A program made the position numbers and the translations under genes. From Verrucomicrobiota bacterium (GTDB lineage Bacteria; Verrucomicrobiota; Verrucomicrobiia; Verrucomicrobiales; V1-33): DNA of 64,000 nt. The DNA lies in NCBI GenBank assembly GCA_003402705.1, contig QQNF01000006.1, forward strand, positions 44,631-108,630, in the 5' to 3' direction. Positions within the stretch are counted from its first letter, which is position 1. Each line of letters opens with the position of its first letter. The notes beneath the pieces are model-generated. The model was not told the DNA's origin. It did not search any database and saw nothing but the letters and a program-made list of their open reading frames with translations. Below are positions 24,208 through 34,013 of this stretch, one piece after another.

Positions 24208-26946
24208 ATGCCGGATCCCCCTCCCGCTCCCATGACTGCCACCACCCGGGAACACCGCCGCCTCGCCGAAGACAAGAACCGCACCGCAAACTGGAAACGC
24301 TGGGGACCATACCTCTCCGAGCGCCAATGGGCCACGGTAAGGGAGGATTACTCGGCTGAATCAGATGTGTGGCGGAGTTTTCCCCACGACCACGCTAGGT
24401 CGCGGGCCTACCGGTGGGGAGAGGACGGAATCCTCGGCATCTCCGACCGCCAGTGCCGCGTGTGCTTCGCTCTGGCGCTCTGGAATCATCGCGACCCTAT
24501 CCTCAAGGAACGCCTCTTCGGTCTCAGCGGCCCGGAGGGAAATCACGGCGAGGACGTCAAGGAATTGTACTACTACCTCGACTCCACGCCGACGCATTCC
24601 TACATGAAGGGGCTCTACAAATACCCTCAGGCCGAGTTTCCATACGCTCGCCTCGTAGACGAAAACAGGCGTCGCGGGCTGCAGGACGCGGAATTCGATC
24701 TAGCAGACACCGGCATCTTCAACGACGGCCGCTACTTCGATGTGTTCGTGGAATATGCCAAGGCCGCCCCGGAGGACCTTGCCATCCGCGTGACCGTCCA
24801 CAATCGCGGCCCGGAAGCCGCACCGCTCGATCTCCTGCCAACTGTCTGGTTCCGCAACATCTGGTCATGGCAACACGGTGCAGCCAGACCCCGCTTGAGC
24901 CTCGCCGGCGGGGTCGTGGAAATCGACCACCGGGGACTCAAGTCCGACCTCGTGGATGACCTCGGCCTGTACCAGCTTCACGCGGCGCCTGCAAGCGATG
25001 GGACCGCCCCAGTCTGGCTTTTCACGGAAAACGACACGAATCACGAAAAGCTCTTCGGATCACCTAACTCCTCGGCTTGCACCAAGGACGCCTTTCATCG
25101 CTTCGTGGTCGGAAACGAGACCTCAGCTGTGAATCCAGACCAGACTGGCACCAAGGCCGCCGCTCATTACTCCTTGATCGTCCCAGCTGGCGGCTCGGTG
25201 ACGCTCGACCTGCGACTTTGCGGGGACGGCATGGCTGGCAACTGGGGAAAGCCGCTGCAATCGGCGCCAGAACCGTTCTCCTGCCACCCCGCTCCTGTCA
25301 TTTCGGAACTCTTCAGGAACCGCATCGCCGAAGCAGATGCATTCTACGCAACCATCGTACAGGCCAATCCCGCCCACGCCCAGATCCAGCGGCAGGCCCA
25401 CGCCGGGCTCCTGTGGACAAAACAATTCTATCATTATGTGGTTCAGGACTGGCTGAAAGGCGACGCGACTTTCCCCGCCCCCCCTGACGCCCGCTGGAAC
25501 GGGAGGAACCGGAACTGGAAACACCTCTTCGCCCGCGATATCCTATCCATGCCTGACAAATGGGAATACCCATGGTTTGCCGCATGGGACACCGCCTTCC
25601 ACATGCTGCCCTTCGCAGAAACAGATCCCGATTTCGCAAAGGATCAGATGCTCCTGTTCCTGCGCGAATGGTACCTGCACCCGAACGGTCAGATCCCCGC
25701 CTACGAATGGAAATTCAGCGACGTCAACCCTCCCGTCCACGCATGGGCCTGCTGGCGTATCTACAAAGTCACCGCGCCCGCCGGCGAGCGCGACCGCGAG
25801 TTCCTCGAACGCTGCTTCCAGAAACTCCTCCTGAACTTCACATGGTGGGTCAACCGCAAGGACTCCGAGGGGCGGAACCTCTTCGCTGGAGGCTTTCTCG
25901 GTCTCGATAACATCGGCATCTTCGACCGCAGCACCGCCCTGCCAGGCGGCCAGAGACTCGAACAGGCGGACGGCACCGCATGGATGGCCTTTTATGCTCT
26001 CACCATGCTCAACATGGCGCTGGAACTCGCGCGGCGGCCCGGCGGAGGCGTCATCACCGCCTATGAAGACATGGCTTCAAAGTTCTTCGAGCATTTCGTC
26101 CAGATCGTCGACGCCATCAATCATCTCGGTGGCCATGGGCTCTGGGATGAAGACGATGGCTTCTACTACGACCAGATTCTCGATGACGGAAATCCTCCAG
26201 TCCCACTCCGCACTCGGTCGCTCGTCGGCCTGCTGCCGCTCATCGCAGTGGAACTGCTCGACGAGCAGCGCATCGCCGATCTGCCCGGCTTCAAAAAACG
26301 CATGGATTGGTTTCTGCACCACCGCAGCGATCTTGCAGTCCACGTCAGCTACTGCCAGAGCGGCGGAACTCATGGGCATCGCCTGCTCGCCGTTCCTTCA
26401 CGCGAGCGTCTCCATCGCCTCCTCGCCTATCTGCTCGACGAACGCGAATTCCTGTCGCCCTTCGGCATCCGCTCCCTCTCGCGGCATCACGAGGCGCATC
26501 CCTTCACACTCCATCTCCAGGGTGAACACAAGGTCGTGCGCTACGTGCCCGGCGAAAGCGACAGCCACATGTTCGGCGGCGGAAACTCAAACTGGCGGGG
26601 CCCTGTCTGGTTCCCCATCGCCTACCTGATCATCGAAGCGCTGGAACGCTATCACCATTTTTACGGCACTAGCTTCACCGTCGAACTGCCCACCGGCAGC
26701 GGTCACCACGTCACCCTCAAGGAGGCAGCCCATGAAATCGCCCGCCGCATGAGCAGTCTCTTCGAACCCGATGCCGCCGGCCACCGACCCTGCCACGGCG
26801 GCGACCGCCGCTACGCCACCGATCCCGCATGGAAGGACCTCATCCTCTTCCACGAATTCTTCCACGCCGATACCGGTCGCGGCTGCGGCGCTTCTCACCA
26901 GACCGGATGGACCGCCCTCGTCGCACGCCTCATCCGCAAGCGTTGA
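24208..26946 (+). CDS. GH63 / MGH1-like glucosidase
   Basis: 912 residues from the ATG at 24208, preceded by AGGAG at 24192 (11 bases). There is no signal peptide, so it is probably cytoplasmic. The N-terminal region carries the family hallmark SFPHDHARSRAYRWGEDG and LYYYLDSTPTHSYMKGLYKY. The (alpha/alpha)6 barrel contains WAAWDTAFHMLPF with a likely catalytic Asp, then FLGLDNIGIFDRS, and near the end GGNSNWRGPVWFP, all typical of GH63 enzymes and bacterial glucosidases acting on alpha-glucosides. Substrate cannot be read from the sequence. A copy of the dispersed motif lies 24 bp after its stop. Confidence 0.88.
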   Translation: MPDPPPAPMTATTREHRRLAEDKNRTANWKRWGPYLSERQWATVREDYSAESDVWRSFPHDHARSRAYRWGEDGILGISDRQCRVCFALALWNHRDPILKERLFGLSGPEGNHGEDVKELYYYLDSTPTHSYMKGLYKYPQAEFPYARLVDENRRRGLQDAEFDLADTGIFNDGRYFDVFVEYAKAAPEDLAIRVTVHNRGPEAAPLDLLPTVWFRNIWSWQHGAARPRLSLAGGVVEIDHRGLKSDLVDDLGLYQLHAAPASDGTAPVWLFTENDTNHEKLFGSPNSSACTKDAFHRFVVGNETSAVNPDQTGTKAAAHYSLIVPAGGSVTLDLRLCGDGMAGNWGKPLQSAPEPFSCHPAPVISELFRNRIAEADAFYATIVQANPAHAQIQRQAHAGLLWTKQFYHYVVQDWLKGDATFPAPPDARWNGRNRNWKHLFARDILSMPDKWEYPWFAAWDTAFHMLPFAETDPDFAKDQMLLFLREWYLHPNGQIPAYEWKFSDVNPPVHAWACWRIYKVTAPAGERDREFLERCFQKLLLNFTWWVNRKDSEGRNLFAGGFLGLDNIGIFDRSTALPGGQRLEQADGTAWMAFYALTMLNMALELARRPGGGVITAYEDMASKFFEHFVQIVDAINHLGGHGLWDEDDGFYYDQILDDGNPPVPLRTRSLVGLLPLIAVELLDEQRIADLPGFKKRMDWFLHHRSDLAVHVSYCQSGGTHGHRLLAVPSRERLHRLLAYLLDEREFLSPFGIRSLSRHHEAHPFTLHLQGEHKVVRYVPGESDSHMFGGGNSNWRGPVWFPIAYLIIEALERYHHFYGTSFTVELPTGSGHHVTLKEAAHEIARRMSSLFEPDAAGHRPCHGGDRRYATDPAWKDLILFHEFFHADTGRGCGASHQTGWTALVARLIRKR

Positions 26947-26970
26947 TCGCCCATCGCGGGGACCACTCCC

Positions 26971-26990
26971 AGCGGTCTGGCCAATTGTGG
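26971..26990 (+). repeat. Dispersed AGAGGTCTG motif, copy 6 (variant)
   Basis: AGCGGTCTGGCCAATTGTGG, 24 bp after the glucosidase stop. It is nearly identical to copy 5 (21129) over the CGGTCTGGCCAATTGTG part. Confidence 0.65.
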
Positions 26991-27064
26991 CACGCCAGTT
27001 TCATTCCCCGATTTCCCCCCCCCCACCCCCCGAACAACACCCCACCCTCCACCCGCCCCACCCC

Positions 27065-30040
27065 TCAATCCGCAAACAGAAACTCGTTCGTGCACACGAG
27101 CACCTGCGTGAACGCCTCCCACGCACTCAGCCCAGGCCCCCCGAAATCCATCGCCGCATCCGCCAACAGAATTCCCGTCGTCCCATCCGTCACCCGCGGA
27201 GCCCACGAAAACCCGTCGCTGTTGTCCGTCGTCCCGCGGTCGACCACGAAATCAATCGCGTCCCCCGGCTCGACCTCCGTCTCCACCACCGCATCGGCCC
27301 CGCCGCCGCCTGGCACATTCTGCACCCACAGAACCCCTAGCCGCGAATGCCGGATCGCCGCCCGGATGCCGTCGCTTACCTTCTCCCCAAGTTCCACCCG
27401 CCCACTAACTCGTACCCGGCCCGCCTCCGACGCATTCCATCGCCGGATCGCCGCCTCAACCCCCGGATGCCCGCCGTTCCGGTTCAGCAACGTCCATCCC
27501 GTCGATTTGTCAGGAAGTTCCTCCGACCCCGACCACCGATCCTTCCCAAACCAAGGCAGCTGCGCAAATCCATTGCCCTCCTCCACCCACTGCCCGCGCC
27601 CGTACTGCCACCGCGTCCCACTCTGCCTCGGCTCGCGCTCCAGCGCCGCCACCACCGCCAGATGCCGCTCCAGTTCCGCCGCCTCCGGATCGCGCTGCAG
27701 CACCCGCCGGAACCGTTCCCGGATCCGCTCCCGTGGATCACTCACCGCACCATCCACCGCCGCCGACAACCGCCGCGCCTGCGCCTGCACAAACGGATTG
27801 TTCATCAGATACAGCGACTGCTGTGGCACTGTCGTCTCAAACCGCCGCGCCGCCGTATTGTCAGGCCCCGCAAAATCAAACGTCCGGAACGTATTCGGAA
27901 GGTTCTGCCGGTCGATGAAACCATAAACCGCTCGCCGCGTCGTGTACGGCTCCGCCAGCAGATCCACCGACCTCCCGTACATCCCCGCATCAATCCCCCC
28001 GCACACCTCCACAACGCTGTCCCGCAACGCCTCGAAATCCAGCCGCTGCCGACTCTGCCGCCACAGCCACCGATTGTCAGGATCCCGCACAGCCTCCGCC
28101 GCCCGCTCCTTCGAATCCTGCCGCCACGCCTGCGACAACAGCACCGTCCGCAGAAACCGCTTCAGCGACCACCCGTCCTTCATGAACGTCGCCGCCGCCC
28201 AGTCCATCAGCTCCGGATGCCCCGGTGCCGCCGTCCTAACCCCAAAATCCGCCGGCGATTCCACCATCGGTGCCCCGAACAACCGCACCCACAGCCGGTT
28301 CACTAACACCCGCGCCGTCAGCGGATTGTCCGGCGACGCAATCGCCCGCGCCAGTTGCAATCGCCCGCTCCCCTCCGTCAGCGGCTGCGGCTCACCCGGA
28401 CTCAGACAACTCAGAAACCGTCGCGTCACCTTCGGCCCCGGCCGCCCCGCATTCCCGCGAATCAGAATCACCGGCTCGCTGGTCGCCGCCTTGTCCACCA
28501 TCACCATCGCCCGCGGCGGAGCCGACGGATTCGTCGCCTTGTAAGCCTCCACCTGCTTCCTCAACTCATTCAGCGCCTCCCGGTCCTTCCGGTTGTATCC
28601 CGGCTCCAGATCCGCCGCACCTAACGTCTTCAGCGGCCCCGCCCCAGCCGGATCATCCTCCGGCTTCCCGCCCTCACGAAACCACTGCACCCAGCGCCCC
28701 AGCACCACCGTGTTCAGATCCTTGCTCTTCGCCAGCTCCCGCACCGCACCAGCATCCCGGTCGCCCGCCTCCTTCACCACCTCCACATAACGCGCCGCCA
28801 CTTTCGGCTGAAAAATCTCCGCCAGCCGCTCGCTCCGGTACCGCTCCACCTTCCCCTCACGCTCACTCACCCCCTTCTCGAACGCCAGATACTCCGGCGT
28901 CCGCTCCGGCTCCCCGATCTGCGGCTTCTCATTCGGTTCCTCACTGTTAGCAAACACGCCCGTCAGCGCATAGTAATCCGCCGTCGGAATCGGATCGAAC
29001 TTGTGATCATGACACCGCGCACAACCCACCGTCAGCGCCTGCGTCCCCCGGAACACCACATCCAGCCGGTCATCAATGATGTCATTCTGGTTGTTCAGAA
29101 AACGCCGACCCAGCGTCAGAAATCCCATCGCCGCCAGATCCGCCGGCTTGTCCGCAGGCGTCACCTTGTCCGCCGCAATCTGCCGGATCAGAAACTGATC
29201 GTACGGCAGGTCCTCGTTGAACGCCCGGATCAGCCAGTCACGATAAGTATAAGCATACGCATACCTCCGCTCCTCCTGAAAAACATAACCCTTCGTGTCC
29301 GCATAACGCGCCGTGTCCATCCAGTGACGCGCCCAGCGCTCCCCGAACCGCGGCGACGCCAGCAGCGCATCCACCCGCCGCTCCCACGCCCCCTCCGCCT
29401 TGTCCACCTCGAACGCCGCCACTTCCTCCCACTTCGGCGGCATCCCATGCAGCAGCAACGCCGCCCGCTTCAACAACACCGCCCGCGGAGCCTCCGCCGA
29501 CGGCGTCAATCCCTCCGCCACAAGCCTAACCCCCACTAACCGATCCAATTCATGCCCGCGCCACGCCGCCATCCCCTCCGGCAGCGCCTCCGGCCCCGGC
29601 TCCACAGGCATCACCACCTTCTGAAACGCCCAGTGCTTCCGCCACGCCTCCGCCACCACCGCCTCCCCGCCCGCAGGCCACGGCATCCCCGCCCGAATCC
29701 ATTCCTCCATCACCCCAATCGCCTCATCAGACAATCGCTTCCCCTCCCGCGGCATCGCCTCAACCCCGGGCTCATGCCGCAGCGCCTTCAAAACCTTGCT
29801 CGACCCCGGATTCGCCGCATCCACCACCGGCCCGTAATCACTCCCCTTCAACCAACCCGCATGCGTGTCCAGACGCAGCCCGTTGTTCTGCTTCGTCGCC
29901 CCGTGACACCCATGGCAATGCTCCGCCAGCAGCGGCCGCACCTTGTTCTCGAAATAGTCCCCATCCACCGCAGCCACCACCCGGCCCGCCAGCACAATCA
30001 CCACTCCCGCCGCCGCCCATCTGAGATTTCGCTTTAACAT
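27065..30040 (-). CDS. PSCyt1/DUF1549/DUF1553 cytochrome c-type protein
   Basis: 991 residues from the ATG at 30040. A signal peptide or anchor (AAAGVVIVLAGRVVAA) precedes a Planctomycete cytochrome C domain with the heme motif CHGCH at 42-46. The DUF1549 region follows (RWARHWMDTARYADTKGY; LPYDQFLIRQIAADK; CARCHDHKFDPIP, a second CxxCH), then DUF1553 (NPLTARVLVNRLWVRLFG; LSQAWRQDS; LMNNPFVQAQA) to the usual GLSAWEAFTQVLVCTNEFL end. Function is unproven, presumably periplasmic and redox-linked in polysaccharide breakdown. The family partner DUF1501 protein is not adjacent here. Confidence 0.92.
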   Translation of the reverse strand: MLKRNLRWAAAGVVIVLAGRVVAAVDGDYFENKVRPLLAEHCHGCHGATKQNNGLRLDTHAGWLKGSDYGPVVDAANPGSSKVLKALRHEPGVEAMPREGKRLSDEAIGVMEEWIRAGMPWPAGGEAVVAEAWRKHWAFQKVVMPVEPGPEALPEGMAAWRGHELDRLVGVRLVAEGLTPSAEAPRAVLLKRAALLLHGMPPKWEEVAAFEVDKAEGAWERRVDALLASPRFGERWARHWMDTARYADTKGYVFQEERRYAYAYTYRDWLIRAFNEDLPYDQFLIRQIAADKVTPADKPADLAAMGFLTLGRRFLNNQNDIIDDRLDVVFRGTQALTVGCARCHDHKFDPIPTADYYALTGVFANSEEPNEKPQIGEPERTPEYLAFEKGVSEREGKVERYRSERLAEIFQPKVAARYVEVVKEAGDRDAGAVRELAKSKDLNTVVLGRWVQWFREGGKPEDDPAGAGPLKTLGAADLEPGYNRKDREALNELRKQVEAYKATNPSAPPRAMVMVDKAATSEPVILIRGNAGRPGPKVTRRFLSCLSPGEPQPLTEGSGRLQLARAIASPDNPLTARVLVNRLWVRLFGAPMVESPADFGVRTAAPGHPELMDWAAATFMKDGWSLKRFLRTVLLSQAWRQDSKERAAEAVRDPDNRWLWRQSRQRLDFEALRDSVVEVCGGIDAGMYGRSVDLLAEPYTTRRAVYGFIDRQNLPNTFRTFDFAGPDNTAARRFETTVPQQSLYLMNNPFVQAQARRLSAAVDGAVSDPRERIRERFRRVLQRDPEAAELERHLAVVAALEREPRQSGTRWQYGRGQWVEEGNGFAQLPWFGKDRWSGSEELPDKSTGWTLLNRNGGHPGVEAAIRRWNASEAGRVRVSGRVELGEKVSDGIRAAIRHSRLGVLWVQNVPGGGGADAVVETEVEPGDAIDFVVDRGTTDNSDGFSWAPRVTDGTTGILLADAAMDFGGPGLSAWEAFTQVLVCTNEFLFAD

Positions 30041-30152
30041 CCGCCAACGTACGCTCCGCCAGCACCCGTGTTTGCATCAGACATCTCCGCCACCTCCCTC
30101 CCTCCCACCTCCGCCCTTGGCACACCCTCCCCTCTCGCCCACCATCCTCCCC

Positions 30153-32882
30153 ATGCGTGTGCGCATCCGCCGCGGCCGTCTCGGCCTCTACCTCTCCCTC
30201 CTCTTCATCGGCGGCCTCTCAGCCCTCGCGCTCTACGCCTACGACGTCGGCTTCAACCGCCGCTGGCGCGAAGCCATCGAACGCGAACTCGAACCCCTCG
30301 GCCTCCGCGCTGAAATCGGCCGCCTCACCCTCGACCCAGTCGACGGTCTCACCGCCAGAAACGTCCGCGTCTTCGACCTCATAAACCCTGGCCAGCGCCT
30401 CGTCGATATCAACCGCATCAGCCTAGACGTCGATGTCGCCAAACTCGTCGACAAACGCGACTTCCTCCGCTCCGTCACTCTCGACAACGCCAACGTCAGC
30501 ATGCCCGTCGACCCCGAAGACCCGGCCAGCGAATGGATCACCATCCGCGACTTCAGCGCCCGCATCATCGTCCAGGGCCGCCGCATCGAATTCCCCAAAG
30601 CCGACGGCGTCGTCAGCGGTCTCAGATTCTCCGCCCGCGGCGACATCGTCCTCGCCGAACCTTCCGCACGCCCCAAACCAGGCAGCGCAGAAGAAAAAGC
30701 ATGGAAGGAACAACAGGCCGCCATCAACCGCGAACGCCGCCGCAGCACTAACAAGGTCCTCAGACTCTTCGATCTCTTCAAACTCCCAGACGGCGCCCCC
30801 GAATCCCAGCCCATCGCCGAAGCCGATCTCGAAATCCACGGCCCTCTCAGCCAGCCCGACGCCCTCGACATCCGCGGCACGCTCCACTCCGCAGCCTTCA
30901 CCTGCGGCTCCTTCTCCGCCCAGGAAATGGACGCCGAAATCACCTTCAGCGACGGCGAACTCAGTCTCCGCAGGCTCCAGCTCCGCGACCACTTCGGTGC
31001 CCTCAACGCCTCCGCCACATGGAAACCTGGCAGCAACGACCCCGTCCCCTTCGCCATCGACTCCAGCGCCGACCTCGTCGCCCTCGTCAAAGCCATCGCC
31101 CCACAAACCGGCCTCCCCGACAGCATCATCTTCACAGACCCTCCCGCCTTCGAAATCTCAGGCTCATGGTCCCCAGGCAAACCCTTCACATGGAACCAGC
31201 TCCCCCTCGACGTCACCGGCCGCGCCGCCACAGGCCAATGCTCCATCCGCGGCGAATCCTACAAAGCCCTCTCCGCTGACTTCGCCGTCCGCGGCAACGG
31301 CTTCGCCTACCTCCGCAATGTCCGCATCGATCACGAATCCGGCCACGCCTCCGGCCAGCTCCTCCTCCGCGACGGCTCCGCCCGCGCCACCGCTTCCTGC
31401 GACCTCCCCATCCGCATCCTCACTCCTTTCCTGACAGATCCCGCCATCCAGAAACAACTCGCCTTCCTCGACTTCACCGAGGACTCCCGACTCGTCCTCT
31501 CTGGCCAGGCCACCCACGCCGCCTCCGCACACCCTCACGAATGGCAGGTCGCCACCAACCTCTCCGCCCGCGACTTCAAAGTCCGCGGCGTCCGCGTCAC
31601 TCAGCTCACCTCTCCTGACATCTCCCTACGCACCGGCCCGGACCCGCTCATCTCCGCCGCTAACGCCGTCTTCCGTCTCCAGAAGGGCGACCTCTCCATC
31701 CAGCAAACCGAACTCCGCCTCAAAGAAGGCCTCTGCATCGTCAAAGGCGGCACCTGCACCGTCATGCCCGCCGAAGCCGTCTCCATGTTCGCCCCCAAAA
31801 CCGCCCCCGCCATCGCACGCTACGAATTCGCCTCCGCCCCGCGCACCGAAACCGAAGGCACCTTCGACATGAAGGGCCCCGCAAGAAACGACTTCTCCGT
31901 CCGCGTCGAATCCCCTGGCCGCATCTCCGTCCCCATCGGCCGCGAAAAATGGGCCTTCAACGCAGCCAACGGCTGGCTCCGCATCAAGGGCCCCACTCTC
32001 ACCCTCGACCTCGCCGGCCGCACCATCCCGGACTCCCGCTTCCTCGGCACCGTCCGCTTCCCCGACCCCATGCCCACTCGCATCGCCGGCACCTTCGCCA
32101 CCAACCCAGCCAACGCCGCCTCCAATTCCTTCGTCGTCCGCGTCCTCGCTCCAGACACCACCTCCATCGTCACCCTCGGCCGCTACGACTTCCCCTTCCA
32201 GAACATCGACTGCACCGTCCGCGCCACCGGCCCAGCCCTCTCCCTCGCCGCCTCCGGTTCCATCTTCTCCGGAAAAGCCGTCGCCTCCCTCGAGTTCCCG
32301 CAAATGTCCCAGCCCGCCCACTCCGGAGCCGTCTCCATCGAACGCGTCAGCTACAGCCGTCTCCGCGCCATCTTCACCTCTCCTGACCAGACCGGCGGCA
32401 ACCTCACCGGCCGCATCAACTATCAAATGAAGGGCCCCTCCGCAGACTCCATCGAAGGCTCCGGCACCGCCACCCTCGAAGACGGCAATATCTTCGCTCT
32501 CCCTCTCCTCGGCCCACTCTCCACCATCATCAACGCTCTCCTCCCTGGCGAAAATATCGCCTACAGCGTCGCCAGAAGCGCCACCGCTTCCTTCAGCGTC
32601 GCCCGCGGCCGCGTCACCACCCCGGACTTCGAAGCCGCCACCCGCACCTTCAAACTCACCCTCGCTGGCACCGCCGACCTCAGCCAGTCCCACGTCGACT
32701 TCGACGCCCGCGTCAATCTCCGCGGCGCTCCCGGCCTCATCCTCTACCCAGTCAGCAAACTCTTCGAATACCGCGCCGACGGCACGCTCTCCGACCCTCA
32801 CTGGCACGCCAAACTCCTCCCGCTCCCCTTCCGCCGCAACCCGCGCGAAAAAGAAGCCACCCCCGCCCCGAAACAACCCTGA
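30153..32882 (+). CDS. AsmA-like envelope protein
   Basis: 909 residues from the ATG at 30153 (MRVRIRRGRLGLYL); an in-frame codon at 30072 only adds Pro-rich sequence. One N-terminal membrane helix (LYLSLLFIGGLSALALYAY) is followed by the AsmA/TamB type start (GLRAEIGRLTLDPVDGLTAR, LISLDVDVAKLVDKRDFLRS-like) and long beta repeats. The C-terminal AsmA-like region ends with ARVNLRGAPGLILYPVSKLF and YRADGTLSDPHWH. AsmA-family proteins bridge the inner and outer membranes and help lipid transport. It overlaps no neighbour; argC starts 48 bp later. Confidence 0.8.
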   Translation: MRVRIRRGRLGLYLSLLFIGGLSALALYAYDVGFNRRWREAIERELEPLGLRAEIGRLTLDPVDGLTARNVRVFDLINPGQRLVDINRISLDVDVAKLVDKRDFLRSVTLDNANVSMPVDPEDPASEWITIRDFSARIIVQGRRIEFPKADGVVSGLRFSARGDIVLAEPSARPKPGSAEEKAWKEQQAAINRERRRSTNKVLRLFDLFKLPDGAPESQPIAEADLEIHGPLSQPDALDIRGTLHSAAFTCGSFSAQEMDAEITFSDGELSLRRLQLRDHFGALNASATWKPGSNDPVPFAIDSSADLVALVKAIAPQTGLPDSIIFTDPPAFEISGSWSPGKPFTWNQLPLDVTGRAATGQCSIRGESYKALSADFAVRGNGFAYLRNVRIDHESGHASGQLLLRDGSARATASCDLPIRILTPFLTDPAIQKQLAFLDFTEDSRLVLSGQATHAASAHPHEWQVATNLSARDFKVRGVRVTQLTSPDISLRTGPDPLISAANAVFRLQKGDLSIQQTELRLKEGLCIVKGGTCTVMPAEAVSMFAPKTAPAIARYEFASAPRTETEGTFDMKGPARNDFSVRVESPGRISVPIGREKWAFNAANGWLRIKGPTLTLDLAGRTIPDSRFLGTVRFPDPMPTRIAGTFATNPANAASNSFVVRVLAPDTTSIVTLGRYDFPFQNIDCTVRATGPALSLAASGSIFSGKAVASLEFPQMSQPAHSGAVSIERVSYSRLRAIFTSPDQTGGNLTGRINYQMKGPSADSIEGSGTATLEDGNIFALPLLGPLSTIINALLPGENIAYSVARSATASFSVARGRVTTPDFEAATRTFKLTLAGTADLSQSHVDFDARVNLRGAPGLILYPVSKLFEYRADGTLSDPHWHAKLLPLPFRRNPREKEATPAPKQP

Positions 32883-32930
32883 CCCCCATTCCTCCCATCC
32901 CCGCCCTTGCCTCGCCCCACCCGCCCAGCC

Positions 32931-33989
32931 ATGGCTCCTCCCATGACCCCAGCCAAAGTCGCCGTCCTCGGAGCCAGCGGATACTCCGGCATCGAACTCC
33001 TTCGCATCCTCCTCCGCCACCCAGGCGCTGAACTCGTCTGCCTCACCTCCCGCCAGAACGCCGGCCGCTCGCTCGCCGACGTCTTCCCGCGCTTCTCCAA
33101 CACCGGCCCAGCCGCCTCCCTCCCCTTCATCAACCCAGACCCGGACGCCATCGCCGCCTCCGGAGCCGACACCGCCTTCCTCGCCCTCCCCCACGGCGTC
33201 GCCCACGAATTCGCCGCCGCCCTCCTCGCCCGCGGGCTCCGCGTCATCGACCTCAGCGCCGACTTCCGGCTCGATGACCCCGCCGTCTACGAGGAATTCT
33301 ACGACCACCCCCACCCAGCTCCCCATCTCCTCTCAGAAGCCGTCTACGGCCTCCCCGAAATCAACGCGGACGCCATCCGCAACTCCCGGCTCATCGCCGC
33401 ACCAGGCTGCTACCCCACCAGCATCCTCCTCCCCCTCCTCCCGCTCCTCCGCGCCAACCTCATCCAGCCCCAGAGCATCTGCGTCTTCAGCATGAGCGGC
33501 GTCAGCGGCGCAGGCCGCAAGGAAGCCCTCCCGCTCCTCTTCTGCGAATGCAACGAAAGCGTCCGCGCCTACAGCGTCCCCAAACACCGCCACCTCAGCG
33601 AGGTCGAACAGGAACTCTCCAAAGCCGCCGGCCAATCCGTCCGCATCACCTTCACCCCGCACCTCATCCCAGTCACCGCCGGCATCTGCACCACCATCTA
33701 TTGCGCCCCAGCCCCCGGCACCTCCATCGAATCCATCACCGCCACCCTCGCCGCCGCCTACGCCCACGCCCCTTTCGTCAGGCTCCGCGGCCAGAACCGC
33801 TGCCCAGACACCAAAGACGTCGTCCGCTCCAACTTCATCGACATCGGCTGGGCCCTCGACGATCGCACCGGCCGCCTCATCCTCATGAGCGCCGAAGACA
33901 ATCTCTGGAAAGGAGCCGCCTCCCAGGCTGTCCAATGCTTCAATCTCCTTAAACAATTTCCGGAAGAGGCTGGCTTGCATTCCATCTAG
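32931..33989 (+). CDS. argC: N-acetyl-gamma-glutamyl-phosphate reductase
   Basis: 352 residues from the ATG at 32931; another ATG at 32943 directly precedes the dinucleotide fold and is equally possible. The Rossmann motif VAVLGASGYSGIEL is at the N-terminus and the active-site Cys lies in APGCYPTSILLPL. SGAGRKE and RGQNRCPDT-like segments match the family. The enzyme reduces N-acetylglutamyl phosphate with NADPH in arginine synthesis. argJ follows 24 bp downstream, so both are likely co-transcribed. Confidence 0.95.
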   Translation: MAPPMTPAKVAVLGASGYSGIELLRILLRHPGAELVCLTSRQNAGRSLADVFPRFSNTGPAASLPFINPDPDAIAASGADTAFLALPHGVAHEFAAALLARGLRVIDLSADFRLDDPAVYEEFYDHPHPAPHLLSEAVYGLPEINADAIRNSRLIAAPGCYPTSILLPLLPLLRANLIQPQSICVFSMSGVSGAGRKEALPLLFCECNESVRAYSVPKHRHLSEVEQELSKAAGQSVRITFTPHLIPVTAGICTTIYCAPAPGTSIESITATLAAAYAHAPFVRLRGQNRCPDTKDVVRSNFIDIGWALDDRTGRLILMSAEDNLWKGAASQAVQCFNLLKQFPEEAGLHSI

Positions 33990-34013
33990 CAACCCGTTAA
34001 ACGCCTCCCTTCC

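Noticed and set aside
26990..27064. Pyrimidine-rich tract with runs of C
   Set aside because: Homopolymer-rich spacer common in this genome; no hairpin or repeat unit.
31626..33326. 566-codon minus-strand frame opposite the AsmA-like and argC genes
   Set aside because: It is a GC-codon shadow of two well-supported + strand genes, made of Gly/Glu/Val-rich sequence with no domain. Similar long shadows at 5127-6278, 41579-43684 and 45584-47395 were discarded for the same reason.
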